From positions 2,359,501 to 2,423,500 of the forward strand of contig NC_014657.1 of NCBI RefSeq assembly GCF_000166335.1: a DNA stretch of 64,000 bases, written 5' to 3'. Below are positions 1-8,384 of the stretch, piece after piece. A program made the translations under genes and the position numbers. A model generated the notes under the pieces. It had not been told where the DNA came from. It made no database searches and saw only the letters and a program-made list of their open reading frames with translations. How positions within the stretch are numbered: the stretch's first letter is position 1; each line of letters opens with the position of its first letter. Source of the DNA: Caldicellulosiruptor owensensis OL (lineage in GTDB: Bacteria > Bacillota > Thermoanaerobacteria > Caldicellulosiruptorales > Caldicellulosiruptoraceae).

Positions 1-373
1 AGTAATAGGGAAGAACATTTTCGTTATAGCTTAAAAGCAGTTCTCCTATTCTGTAAAAAATGCTTGATGGTGCCAAAAGCTCCTCAAACGAAATAGCCAC
101 AACATAGATTGAAAGAGGGTTTTGCTCTGAATAATCTATTCTGTGAATCTGGTACGGCATGACAATTGAAAATGTGCCGGGTTTTAAGCTGTAGCTGATT
201 GAATTTATATGTTCTGTCCCCTCGCCTTTGACAACATACATAAACTCAACAAAGTTGTGCCTGTGAAGTTTAAAATACCTTGGGTCTTCCCAGAAATTCA
301 AGACAAACTTCTGTGGTCGCTGGCTAACATAATCAAAAATCTCTTCTATGTAAAGAGGCTCTTTTTCAGGCAT
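1..373 (-). CDS. AraC-family transcriptional regulator, N-terminal part (partial)
   Basis: The gene reads leftward and runs off the window start, so only about 124 N-terminal residues are visible. They look like the cupin-type sensing domain of AraC regulators: after the start come a WEDPRYFKLHRHNFVEF stretch (His pair on the first cupin strand), a GEGTEHIN turn and KPGTFSIVMPYQIHRI. Such domains bind a small ligand and steer a C-terminal double helix-turn-helix, which would lie outside the window. The ATG at 371-373 is preceded by AAGGGGA at a good distance. It is divergent from queF; nothing links the two functionally. The target genes and effector cannot be inferred here. Confidence 0.75.
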   Translation of the reverse strand, partial: MPEKEPLYIEEIFDYVSQRPQKFVLNFWEDPRYFKLHRHNFVEFMYVVKGEGTEHINSISYSLKPGTFSIVMPYQIHRIDYSEQNPLSIYVVAISFEELLAPSSIFYRIGELLLSYNENVLPYY

Positions 374-483
374 TTATCATTTCCCCTTAACAATTTTAAA
401 TTCTCGTGCTAATTCTCATTATACCCCAATTTGCAATGCAAATTAAAGTGTGCTAAAATCTTTTTTGCAGGTGCTTCAAAGCG

Positions 484-529
484 CTGCCCGGGTCGCGGCA
501 AACCCCGGCCAAAAAACAAGGAAAGGAAG
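484..529 (+). promoter_or_regulatory. preQ1 class I riboswitch
   Basis: A compact aptamer lies directly before queF. Stem P1 is CCGGG (488-492) with CCCGG (504-508). The loop holds TCGCGGCAAA. An A-rich linker (about 511-519) is followed by GG (520-521), which can pair back to the loop cytosines to make the H-type pseudoknot. The arrangement matches the known class I preQ1 aptamer. The closing GG overlaps the start of the AAGGAAAGGAAG ribosome site, so preQ1 binding should hide the ribosome site and lower translation of queF. Confidence 0.9.
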
Positions 530-539
530 TGCAAATTCT

Positions 540-935
540 ATGTCTGACAAGTACCAGCAAAGAAGATTTGACATCTATGGGTATGAAAAGATTGACACAG
601 AGGTTTTAGAAGCAATTCCATATGAATACCCTGAAAAGAACACGGTGGTGGAATACATCACAGAAGAGTTTTCATCAGTCTGTCCGTGGACAGGTCTTCC
701 AGACACCGCAAAGCTTACAATTCGATATATCCCCCACCAAAAACTTGTTGAGCTAAAATCTCTCAAGTATTATCTTACCTCATACAGAAACGTTGGGATA
801 CTGCAGGAGCATGCAGTAAATAGAATCCTGGATGACCTTGTAAAACTACTTGAGCCAAAGTTCATGGAAGTGATTGGAGAGTTCCATGAGCGCGGGGGAA
901 TATCAACAAAAGTAGTGGCAAGGTATGAAAAATAA
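540..935 (+). CDS. queF: NADPH-dependent 7-cyano-7-deazaguanine reductase QueF
   Basis: QueF reduces the nitrile preQ0 to preQ1 in queuosine tRNA-modification synthesis. The 131-residue product is the short, monodomain type. The catalytic cysteine is visible as C48 in [11 protein letters not shown], and the NADPH-binding motif follows as [14 protein letters not shown]; the C-terminal HERGG is also typical. A longer reading frame opens at 450, but its first 30 codons would be the riboswitch. The ATG at 540 with AAGGAAAGG upstream is the correct start. No other queuosine gene is adjacent, so this looks like a single-gene unit ending at the hairpin over its stop codon. Confidence 0.95.
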   Translation: MSDKYQQRRFDIYGYEKIDTEVLEAIPYEYPEKNTVVEYITEEFSSVCPWTGLPDTAKLTIRYIPHQKLVELKSLKYYLTSYRNVGILQEHAVNRILDDLVKLLEPKFMEVIGEFHERGGISTKVVARYEK

Positions 936-952
936 CACCTTGCCACTTTTTA
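915..952 (+). terminator. Intrinsic terminator of queF
   Basis: A 10-bp perfect stem GTGGCAAGGT (915-924) with ACCTTGCCAC (937-946) is followed by a T-rich run. It spans the queF stop codon. The convergent gene at 958 may share the region. Confidence 0.85.
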
Positions 953-957
953 ATTTT

Positions 958-1608
958 TTACTCAGCCCCTTCAAACATATTCACCACAAACTGCAGGTTG
1001 TCAAGCCTAAAGAGTGAAAAGTTGTCCCAGAAGATGCAGCTTCCACACACAATAAGTTTTCCGCCACTTTCAAATCTTTTTTGAGCAATAAGCACAGGCG
1101 ATTTCTTGCCACTGTCTGTGAGGCTAGTCTTTCTTGCTCTCAGCACAATCTCAGCTCCATTTTCCACCTCAAGAGGAGCTGAATACGGGAACACAACCTC
1201 TTTTACACCTTCTCGGTAAAGTTTTACTTCATCTGTTGTTATTATAAAAAGGTCATCTTCCAAATGGTGCATCTCATCCTTTATACCTTCTGGCAATATG
1301 TCTATCCCATAATCCCTTGTTATGCTATTGCAAATCTCAGAAACACCGTCTTTGTTTTTGAAATGCGCTGTGAAGATGATCTTCTTGCCTTTTTGCTCCA
1401 GAGCTTCTCTTATTTTTTCCTTCTCTTCACTGCTGAAAGGATTTTCTGGATAGTTGAAAACTATGACATCATACTCAAAAAGCCTGTCAAAATCGTCTAC
1501 CTCTTCAATTTCAATTCTTCTATTGCAAAGCTCCTTGTAAAGCCCTGAAAAGTAATAGCCGTCTGTGAGCAGAAACTCCTGGTGAGTTGCGCTCCACGCA
1601 ACTCTCAT
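958..1608 (-). CDS. Hypothetical protein, possible class I glutamine-amidotransferase-like fold
   Basis: About 216 residues with no certain family. The layout (WSATHQEFLLTDGYYFSGLYKEL near the start, then EYDVIVFNYPENPFSSEEKEKIREAL, GKKIIFTAHF, and a late GGKLIVCGSCIFWDN) recalls the flavodoxin-like or GATase-like folds of DUF4350/ThuA-type proteins. No catalytic cysteine in a nucleophile elbow can be assigned. The frame is open from a GTG at 1620, but the ATG at 1606-1608 sits about 8 nt after GCAGGGTGAG and is preferred. It is convergent with queF. The function is unknown; the fold suggestion is inference only. Confidence 0.6.
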   Translation of the reverse strand: MRVAWSATHQEFLLTDGYYFSGLYKELCNRRIEIEEVDDFDRLFEYDVIVFNYPENPFSSEEKEKIREALEQKGKKIIFTAHFKNKDGVSEICNSITRDYGIDILPEGIKDEMHHLEDDLFIITTDEVKLYREGVKEVVFPYSAPLEVENGAEIVLRARKTSLTDSGKKSPVLIAQKRFESGGKLIVCGSCIFWDNFSLFRLDNLQFVVNMFEGAE

Positions 1609-1884
1609 CCTCTTTCTCACCCTGCGTGTTTTAGTTTTTCAAATATTTGGGTGGACCAATTCTTATTTTCTTGTTAATACTTTATATAATTTATTTTATC
1701 ATCCCCAACAATCTTCTCAAAATCCTTAAAATGTGCAAAATTGCTCTCCAAAGGTATATTTATTTTTAGTCAAAAAGTGATATCATATATTGTGTAATTC
1801 TACAGAGCAATCTTCTTAAAGCTTAAAACCTTGTATTATCTTATCTCGATACATACAAATTTTGGAAGGAGCGATGAAAAGGCA

Positions 1885-3303
1885 ATGCACAGAGAAGAAG
1901 ACACAAAGATCAATAAAAAAATACTCATCGCAACAACACTTTCTTCTTTTTTGGTGCCGTTTATGTCAAGCGCAGTCAACATTGCCGCACCAGATATAGC
2001 AAAAAGTTTCAAGCTCAACGCTGAAGAGCTGAATCTTGTTATAAGCATATTTTTGATATTCTCTGCAGCTTTCATTCTCCCCATGGGAAAGCTCTCCGAC
2101 ACATTTGACAGGACAAAGATATTCAAAACAGGGCTTTTGCTGTTTACACTTTCAACCCTGATGTGTGCTCTTTCAAACACGGTAGAAATTCTTTTTGTCT
2201 TTCGTGCTCTGCAGGGATTTTTCTCAGCTTTCACATTTGTTACATCAATGGCAACCTTGATTGAGAATCACTCACCACAAATAAGAGGAAGGCTTTTGGG
2301 AATAAACACAGCAGTTGTGTACTTGGGAACATCCTTAGGACCTTTTTTGGGTGGTGTGCTTGTAAAGCTGTGGGGATACAGGAGTGTATTTTTGTTCGGA
2401 TTTGCCATAGGACTTGTTGGATCATTTGTGAGTTTATTTTTCCTCCAAAAAGAAGTGAAAAATACAAAGCAGGCAAAATTACTCGACAGCCTCAAATCGC
2501 TTGACAAAATAGGTACAATCCTGTCAATGACAGGACTTTTTCTTTTGATGTATGGAGCATCTACATTTGAGCTTGGGAATACCTCTAAAATTCTGTTTTT
2601 TGCAGGATTAATTTTGATGGTAATTTTTGTTATTGTAGAGGCAAAACTTCAAAATCCCGTTTTGGACGTAAAACTGTTTGTAAAAATCCCTCAGTTTGGA
2701 TTTTCAAACTTGGCAGCGCTCATAAACTACAGCTGCACATTTTCTGTATCTTACCTTCTGTCGTTGTACCTTCAGCTTGTAAAAGCTCTGCCTTCCCAGC
2801 TTGCCGGCTCAGTTTTGATTGTCCAGCCGCTTTCGCAGGTTATAACCTCATTGATTTCTGGCAGAGCCTCTGAAAAGATCGAGCCGCGAAAACTTGCAAC
2901 AGCCGGCATGGTCCTTACAACCATAGGTCTTTTTGTTTTTTCGCTCTTTAGCAGCAAGACAAGCCTTGTCTTGGCAGTAGCCAACCTTCTTGTGATGGGA
3001 ATTGGTTTTGGACTTTTTTCGTCTCCAAACACAAATGTTGTCATGAGCTGCGTGCCAAAATCGCTTTATGGCACGGCATCATCAACAATATCTGTCATGA
3101 GAGTTGTAGGCCAGGCATTTTCAATGGCAATTGTCTCGTTTGTATCGATCATGTTTTTGAAGGGTGTGAGACTGTCGCACGAAAACTATTTTCTCATTCT
3201 AAAGAGCATGAAGACAAGTTTTTTGGTGTTTGCAAGCCTTTCCATTTTAGGAATTGTTGCATCGTACAAGAGAGGGAATATATATAGTAGTAGAAATAGC
3301 TGA
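1885..3303 (+). CDS. MFS drug-efflux-type transporter (DHA2/EmrB-QacA family)
   Basis: This is a 472-residue integral membrane protein with about 14 hydrophobic segments, the number expected of DHA2 drug:H+ antiporters. Family signatures are visible: the loop 2-3 motif GKLSDTFDRTKIF, the motif C-like LGTSLGPFLGGVL in helix 5, and the opening PDIAKSFKLNAEELNLVISIF typical of EmrB/QacA. It would expel hydrophobic compounds using the proton gradient; the substrate cannot be told. The frame is open upstream to 1831, but the ATG at 1885 lies after GGAAGGAG and AAAAGG, so I chose it; the spacing is not ideal. It stands alone, ending at a strong hairpin. Confidence 0.85.
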   Translation: MHREEDTKINKKILIATTLSSFLVPFMSSAVNIAAPDIAKSFKLNAEELNLVISIFLIFSAAFILPMGKLSDTFDRTKIFKTGLLLFTLSTLMCALSNTVEILFVFRALQGFFSAFTFVTSMATLIENHSPQIRGRLLGINTAVVYLGTSLGPFLGGVLVKLWGYRSVFLFGFAIGLVGSFVSLFFLQKEVKNTKQAKLLDSLKSLDKIGTILSMTGLFLLMYGASTFELGNTSKILFFAGLILMVIFVIVEAKLQNPVLDVKLFVKIPQFGFSNLAALINYSCTFSVSYLLSLYLQLVKALPSQLAGSVLIVQPLSQVITSLISGRASEKIEPRKLATAGMVLTTIGLFVFSLFSSKTSLVLAVANLLVMGIGFGLFSSPNTNVVMSCVPKSLYGTASSTISVMRVVGQAFSMAIVSFVSIMFLKGVRLSHENYFLILKSMKTSFLVFASLSILGIVASYKRGNIYSSRNS

Positions 3304-3308
3304 GCAGA

Positions 3309-3353
3309 AAAAGGGGCAGTACTTTGAAAAAAGTGGCTGCCCCTTTTGTTTTT
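3309..3353. terminator. Bidirectional terminator between convergent genes
   Basis: Stem AAAAGGGGCAG (3309-3319) pairs with CTGCCCCTTTT (3337-3347), with T-rich flanks on both strands. It serves the MFS gene (+) and the anchored-protein gene ending at 3367 (-). Confidence 0.85.
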
Positions 3354-3366
3354 GCTACATCATTTT

Positions 3367-4068
3367 TTATTTTAGAACCTTTATATCCTCAACAACCGGA
3401 TTTGACTGGGGATTTTTAGGATTTGTCTTAAAAGTAACCTCAACATTGGTATTTTCATCAAGATAAGAGACCTTGTCTGCAACATTGCTTATCTGCAGAA
3501 CAACATGTTTTTGGTCAAACACAAACTCTGCAAAGTTGTTGTCTGCAAGTCCCACAAACTTACCTTTTAGAGTCACCTCGTCAGGCTTTTTTATGCTCAC
3601 AATTCTGGGGTTGCCACCATCTTGAGGTTTTTCAAACTCAATTTCAACAATCTCACCCTCTGAAAGATTTAGCCCTTGAGTGAGCTTCTCATCAATCTCA
3701 AATTCTTTGTAGTCAAACTCTGTATTAAGAAGCGAAAGTTGTACAGTATGTGCATCAACACCGCCATCAAATCTTGCAAAAGCTTTGTAAACCTCTGAAG
3801 AAATTGTTGTCTCCTGCTGTTGCTGTTCAGATACTTGCAAGTTTGTAGCCTGCTCCTGCTGTGCTTGGCTTGAGCTATTTTGTTCATTTTCCCCTTGCAA
3901 TTGCTGGGAAGGCCTACTTGTCTGCAAAGTTTGGTCGATTGCAGCAGGTTTTTTAGCCAGATACCCTGCCATGTAATATCCAGCCAAAATGCCAAGAGCA
4001 CATACTGCCACAATCAAAACCACAACCCAAACTTTTTTGGTAGTAGCTTTCCCTCTTTTCATAGACAT
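3367..4068 (-). CDS. Membrane-anchored extracytoplasmic protein of unknown function
   Basis: A 233-residue protein with a short basic N-terminus (MSMKRGKATTKK), one transmembrane helix (VWVVVLIVAVCALGILAGYYM), and a Gln/Ser-rich low-complexity linker (about residues 45-95). A C-terminal region of about 130 residues has regular charged/beta-like alternation, such as VTLKGKFVGLADNNFAEFVF. The anchor should leave the C-terminal region outside the cell. The start at 4066-4068 follows AAGGGAG; the longer frame to 4104 has no ribosome site. It lies downstream of hydE in the same direction (92 nt gap), so cotranscription is possible, but the two functions are not obviously related. No family recognised. 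Confidence 0.65.
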   Translation of the reverse strand: MSMKRGKATTKKVWVVVLIVAVCALGILAGYYMAGYLAKKPAAIDQTLQTSRPSQQLQGENEQNSSSQAQQEQATNLQVSEQQQQETTISSEVYKAFARFDGGVDAHTVQLSLLNTEFDYKEFEIDEKLTQGLNLSEGEIVEIEFEKPQDGGNPRIVSIKKPDEVTLKGKFVGLADNNFAEFVFDQKHVVLQISNVADKVSYLDENTNVEVTFKTNPKNPQSNPVVEDIKVLK

Positions 4069-4160
4069 TCCAAACTCCCTTTCGGTTACAAAAAACAAAC
4101 CCACATTCTAAATTTATACCTATTAGTCTACAGCAAAGCCAAACCAAAATCAATGGAATT

Positions 4161-5216
4161 TTAAGACGCAGCAGCTCTTTTGTAGTGCCTGCTTTGTCCT
4201 TTTCCCTGTCCCACTTTTCTGCCAAGTGAAACAATGATTGACTCAATACAACCTCTGCACTTTGTCGCATCCTCATTTATGCAAATCTTTCCAGGATATA
4301 ACTCATATTTGAGCTTGTACTTGAGGTTATTTACATTTGGCATCACAATGTTAGCACCGCACATGAGCCCCTTTTGTCTTCCAAGGGGGTCTAAAGTACC
4401 AAGCGCAGTTGTTGCCGGAATATTAGCATCTGGAATTAAAAGCCTCAAAATGGCAATGCTCTTGAGGGTCAAATCAACCGACCCTTCTTTTGCATCTTTT
4501 AGAGGCGTCTGTGGATGAGGAATAAATGGTCCAATGCCTATCATATCTGCATCCAATTCCTTTACAAGAATTATGTCCTGTGCTAAATCATCAATAGTCT
4601 GCCCGGGAAGGCCTATCAAAAAACCTGTCCCAAGCTCATATCCAAGATTTTTGAACCATTTGAGACACTCAATTCTTTTTTCAAAGCTCATGCCGGGATG
4701 ATATTGTCTATATAGCTTTTCATTTGAAGTTTCAAACCTCATCAAAAACCTGTCCGCCCCGGCATCTTTGAACGCCTTGTACTCATCATACGACCTTTCA
4801 CCAATCGAAAGTGTTATTGCAACATCAACATTTTCTTTTATCTTCTTTATTATTGAGCACATTCTATCTTTTGTGTAAAACATATCCTCACCAGACTGCA
4901 ATACCACCGTGTGGTACCCCATCTGATACGCCCTTTTTGCAACCTCTACTATCTCATCTTCTTGCATTCTGTATCTTTGAGCCTGGTTATTACTTCGTCT
5001 CAGTCCACAGTAAAAACAATCGTTTTTGCAGTAGCTTGAAAATTCAATAAGCCCTCTTAAAAAGACCTCATCACCAACATGCTCTTTTCTCACCCTGTCT
5101 GCCGTTTTGAAAAGAAGGTCTTTGTCCTCATCTTCTGCCTCAAGTAAAACTTTTATTTCATCCTTTGTAAGATTATTTTTAGCACAGGCTTTCTCTAAAA
5201 TATTCTTTATTTTCAT
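4161..5216 (-). CDS. hydE: [FeFe]-hydrogenase H-cluster maturase HydE (radical SAM)
   Basis: HydE is the radical-SAM enzyme that acts with HydG and HydF to build the diiron subcluster of [FeFe]-hydrogenase. The 351-residue length fits. The radical-SAM cysteines are C63, C67 and C70 in YCKNDCFYCGLR, preceded by the HydE-typical RGLIEFSSY. GEDMFYT, MRFETSN and GTGFLIGLPGQT follow in the order seen in HydE/BioB-like barrels. Late cysteines (CRGC) could hold the accessory cluster seen in some HydE. HydF, HydG and hydrogenase genes are not in this window. BioB and PylB are related, but the sequence around the CX3CX2C favours HydE. Confidence 0.88.
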   Translation of the reverse strand: MKIKNILEKACAKNNLTKDEIKVLLEAEDEDKDLLFKTADRVRKEHVGDEVFLRGLIEFSSYCKNDCFYCGLRRSNNQAQRYRMQEDEIVEVAKRAYQMGYHTVVLQSGEDMFYTKDRMCSIIKKIKENVDVAITLSIGERSYDEYKAFKDAGADRFLMRFETSNEKLYRQYHPGMSFEKRIECLKWFKNLGYELGTGFLIGLPGQTIDDLAQDIILVKELDADMIGIGPFIPHPQTPLKDAKEGSVDLTLKSIAILRLLIPDANIPATTALGTLDPLGRQKGLMCGANIVMPNVNNLKYKLKYELYPGKICINEDATKCRGCIESIIVSLGRKVGQGKGQSRHYKRAAAS

Positions 5217-5360
5217 TTTTTCAAAACCTCTCTTAATGTAAAGAATTTAAAGTATTTCTATCTACTTTAACGGTTTTAATTTAATTTTATCACATTTTAA
5301 TTTATTTTAAAAGTAAAACACCATTCATCTTGCCCAAAATGGTATATAAACTTATTTTTG

Positions 5361-5369
5361 TGGTATAAT
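5361..5369 (+). promoter_or_regulatory. Extended -10 promoter of the PBP gene
   Basis: TGGTATAAT is a TGn extended -10 element 26 nt before the start codon of the penicillin-binding protein. No good -35 hexamer is seen at 17 bp. Confidence 0.6.
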
Positions 5370-5394
5370 CTAATAAGGAAGAGGGGAGGATTCT

Positions 5395-7851
5395 ATGGTG
5401 CAAAATAAGAGCAAAAAAAAGTCTAAAAAAGAATCGCCGCTGTCACTTTTTTTAAAAGGTTTTTTAAAAACCATGTTAATCTTAATAATTGCAAGCATGG
5501 CAGTGTTGATAGGTGCCGGCATTGGTATGTATACAGGATACATAAAAGCTATACCCGCAAACGCTCTTGACATAATAACTGCTTCTTCAGATTCTCAAAC
5601 TACAATTGTCTACGACCAGAGTGGAAATGAAATTTCCCGGCTTCATGGCAATGAGAACAGGATAAGAGTACCTTACAGTAAGATCCCAAAAAATCTAATA
5701 AACGCTTTTGTTGCAATTGAAGATGAAAGATTCTGGCAGCACAACGGTATAGATATAAAAAGAATAATTGGAGCTATATTTAGAAATATAAAAAGCGGAA
5801 ATCTGTCTGAAGGTGCAAGTACAATTACCCAGCAGCTTGTGAGAAACAAACTTTTAACCTTTGAAAAGTCATTCAAGCGAAAGATTCAAGAACAATACCT
5901 TGCTATTCAGCTTGAAAAAAGATGGACAAAAGAACAGATTTTAGAAGAGTATCTCAACACAATTAACCTTGGCAGCGGAGCTTACGGGGTTGGGGCAGCA
6001 GCGTACACCTATTTCGGAAAGGATGTATCGCAGCTGACATTAGCAGAGTGCGCTCTCATTGCTGGAATTACTCAAAACCCTTCATATTACAATCCTTATG
6101 TATTCCCAGACCATGCAAAGAAAAAGCAGGAAATTGTTCTTAAGAAGATGTTTGAGCTTGGATATATAACCGAACAAGAGTACTTAGAGGCAAAAAATCA
6201 GCCACTTGTTTATGTAAAAAAAGACATTTCTGCAGAAAATGCATACAAACATCCGTACTTTGTTGATTCTGTGATAGATGAAGCCATCGAAATTCTATCT
6301 GAAAAGAAAAGAATTTCTGAAGATGAGGCAGAAAACTTAATCTATGGTGGCGGGCTTAGAATATACACAACAATGGATGAAACTATACAGAGCATAATGG
6401 AAGAGGTCTTCTCAGACCCATCAGTTATGCCGAAAATAAAGCACTATGATAAGTCTGGCATACCACAACCTCAGGCAGCAGCAGTTTTGATTGATTTTAG
6501 TACAGGTGCTGTCAAAGGCATTATGGGCGGAAGAGGAAATTTGAAAGGTGTCAGGCTATTAAACCGTGCAACAATGTCTGTGCGCCAGCCGGGCTCTGCT
6601 ATAAAACCAATTGCTGACTATGCTCTGGCTCTGGAAAATGGATATACTGCCGCAACTGTAATTGACGATGTACCATTTTCTGTAGGAGGGTACACTCCTC
6701 GAAACTGGTATAAAAGCAATACTGTCTCTGGTAAGAGAGGTTACAAAGGATTAATGACTTTAAGAGAATCTTTACAGTGGTCGGCAAACATCCCTGCTGT
6801 GAAAATAGCATACAACCTTGGTATTCAAAATGTCTACAGGAACTTAAAAAGGTTTGGTTTTACCACCTTAGCTGCACAGGATATGAACAGTCTTTCAATC
6901 GCAATTGGCGGGTTTACTTATGGAGTCAAACCTATTGAGCTTACTGCTGCATTTGCTGCAGTTGCCAACAGCGGTGTTTATATAAAGCCTTATTTTATAA
7001 CAAAAATTGAAGATAAAAACGGCATTACAATATTTGAAAGAATACCTTATAAAAGAAAAGTGATGGATGAAAAGAATGCATACATACTTACAAACATGCT
7101 CCAGAGCGTTGTTACAGCAAGAATAACAGTAGGTGTAAAATTTTCATACCCTGTTGCAGGAAAAACCGGTACTACTGATGATAGCAAAGACAGATGGTTT
7201 GTGGGATACACTCCAAACTATGCGCTTGGCGTATGGGTTGGCGAAGACAAGCCTGTTGCTCTCAGCTACTTAACGGGTACAAACCCAGCTTTGAAAATAT
7301 TTAAGGGAATAATGGATAAGGTTGTCAGCAAAAAGGGTGTGAGCTCCGAGTTTTTGAGACCTGCCGGAATTGTTGAAAGGTACATCTGCAAGGAGTCTGG
7401 TAAACTTGCAACAAGCCTTTGCAGACAGGACCCTCGCGGAAGCCAGGTTATAAAAGAGATATTTGCTGAGGGTACAGAACCAACAGAGTACTGCGACAGA
7501 CATGTAAAACTCAAAGTTTGCACAGAGTCCAACAAGCTTGCAACACAGTACTGCCCAACAAAAATTGAAAAGGTGTTTATAAAAAGAGATAATCCTGTTT
7601 GGCCAGGTCAAAACTCGGGCATTGTGCCACCTGATGATTATATGTATCAAGCACCAACCAGCTACTGTGACATTCACAAATCACCACAAGAGGTGGTAGT
7701 ACCCCAGGAAGGCAATACATCGCAGCAGGAGCAGTCTTCTTCACAGAGCCAGCAGTCCTCTTCTTCTGACCAGAGCAACCAGCAAAGTAGCCAGGAAAAC
7801 CTGCCTCTTGATGGCGGTACAACTCAGTCTAGGACTTATTCTTCACAGTAG
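5395..7851 (+). CDS. Class A penicillin-binding protein (PBP1A-type transglycosylase/transpeptidase)
   Basis: A bifunctional peptidoglycan synthase of 818 residues. A basic cytoplasmic tail is followed by one membrane helix (about 22-46). The GT51 glycosyltransferase domain (about 75-250) has EDERFWQHNGID and GASTITQQLVRN. The transpeptidase domain carries SXXK as S401-A-I-K404, SXN as S463-A-N465, and KTG at 590-592. After the enzyme there are three cysteine-containing repeats of the ESGKLATSLC / ESNKLATQYC type, then a Gln/Ser-rich tail, a common end for clostridial PBP1 proteins and probably wall-spanning. GAAGAGGGGAGG precedes the ATG. Stands alone between an extended -10 promoter and a strong terminator. 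Confidence 0.95.
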   Translation: MVQNKSKKKSKKESPLSLFLKGFLKTMLILIIASMAVLIGAGIGMYTGYIKAIPANALDIITASSDSQTTIVYDQSGNEISRLHGNENRIRVPYSKIPKNLINAFVAIEDERFWQHNGIDIKRIIGAIFRNIKSGNLSEGASTITQQLVRNKLLTFEKSFKRKIQEQYLAIQLEKRWTKEQILEEYLNTINLGSGAYGVGAAAYTYFGKDVSQLTLAECALIAGITQNPSYYNPYVFPDHAKKKQEIVLKKMFELGYITEQEYLEAKNQPLVYVKKDISAENAYKHPYFVDSVIDEAIEILSEKKRISEDEAENLIYGGGLRIYTTMDETIQSIMEEVFSDPSVMPKIKHYDKSGIPQPQAAAVLIDFSTGAVKGIMGGRGNLKGVRLLNRATMSVRQPGSAIKPIADYALALENGYTAATVIDDVPFSVGGYTPRNWYKSNTVSGKRGYKGLMTLRESLQWSANIPAVKIAYNLGIQNVYRNLKRFGFTTLAAQDMNSLSIAIGGFTYGVKPIELTAAFAAVANSGVYIKPYFITKIEDKNGITIFERIPYKRKVMDEKNAYILTNMLQSVVTARITVGVKFSYPVAGKTGTTDDSKDRWFVGYTPNYALGVWVGEDKPVALSYLTGTNPALKIFKGIMDKVVSKKGVSSEFLRPAGIVERYICKESGKLATSLCRQDPRGSQVIKEIFAEGTEPTEYCDRHVKLKVCTESNKLATQYCPTKIEKVFIKRDNPVWPGQNSGIVPPDDYMYQAPTSYCDIHKSPQEVVVPQEGNTSQQEQSSSQSQQSSSSDQSNQQSSQENLPLDGGTTQSRTYSSQ

Positions 7852-7964
7852 TGAGAAGGAGTAATAAATAGATTAGAAGCTATCTAAAAACAAAACTTCG
7901 GAATATTTTTATTGAGAAAAATAAGGAAAAACTCTGCGACGTAAATACTATACATTACAAGAAA

Positions 7965-8003
7965 GGGGCTATCAAACTTTCTTTTCAGATAGCCTCTTTT
8001 TTT
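7965..8003 (+). terminator. Intrinsic terminator after the PBP gene
   Basis: Stem GGGGCTATC (7965-7973) with GATAGCCTC (7988-7996) and a run of seven T. It lies about 110 nt past the PBP stop codon, with nothing recognisable between; 8004-8213 also shows no feature. Confidence 0.85.
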
Positions 8004-8213
8004 GATTTCTTCTTTCTTTTTAGACTACCACAAAGATCATTTTCTATAGATAGACTTTCATTTAAATTTGTTTTCTGAGTATTTTGTGGATATATCCATT
8101 AATATTCAGTCAAATTTTATTTGCAAGCAATAATTGGTTATTTTGTTATTACATTTATTGCCTTTCTAAGTCATGTATCAAATCGTTACTGAGATATAAA
8201 GCCTTTGCATTTA

Positions 8214-8384
8214 CCAATTGTTGTCGACCTGCAGAACCCCCGAAAACCCCCGGGGGTCGACAGCAAAAGGAATATATTACCATGTGTTGACTTTCAAGAG
8301 TTTGTGGAGTATAATAGAAATAACTTATAGCAGCTTGAAACTTCATCCATTTGTTCCTCATAAGACTTTACAAGCTCTCTACGT
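8214..8384 (+). promoter_or_regulatory. CRISPR array 1 leader with promoter and GC-rich palindrome
   Basis: This 171-nt block is repeated, with about eight differences, before array 2 (22716-22886). The sequence further upstream is unrelated, so the leader has sharp borders. It holds a consensus promoter: TTGACT (8287-8292), 17 bp, TATAAT (8310-8315), aimed into the array with the start about 65 nt before repeat 1. Upstream of the promoter lies a GC-rich inverted repeat, GTTGTCGACC with GGTCGACAGC, enclosing two CCCCC runs and GGGGG (about 8220-8265). A ribosome site is not seen, as expected for a crRNA leader. Confidence 0.9.

Noticed and set aside
450-539. Longer N-terminus for QueF from 450
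   Set aside because: These 30 codons are the preQ1 riboswitch; the ATG at 540 has the ribosome site.
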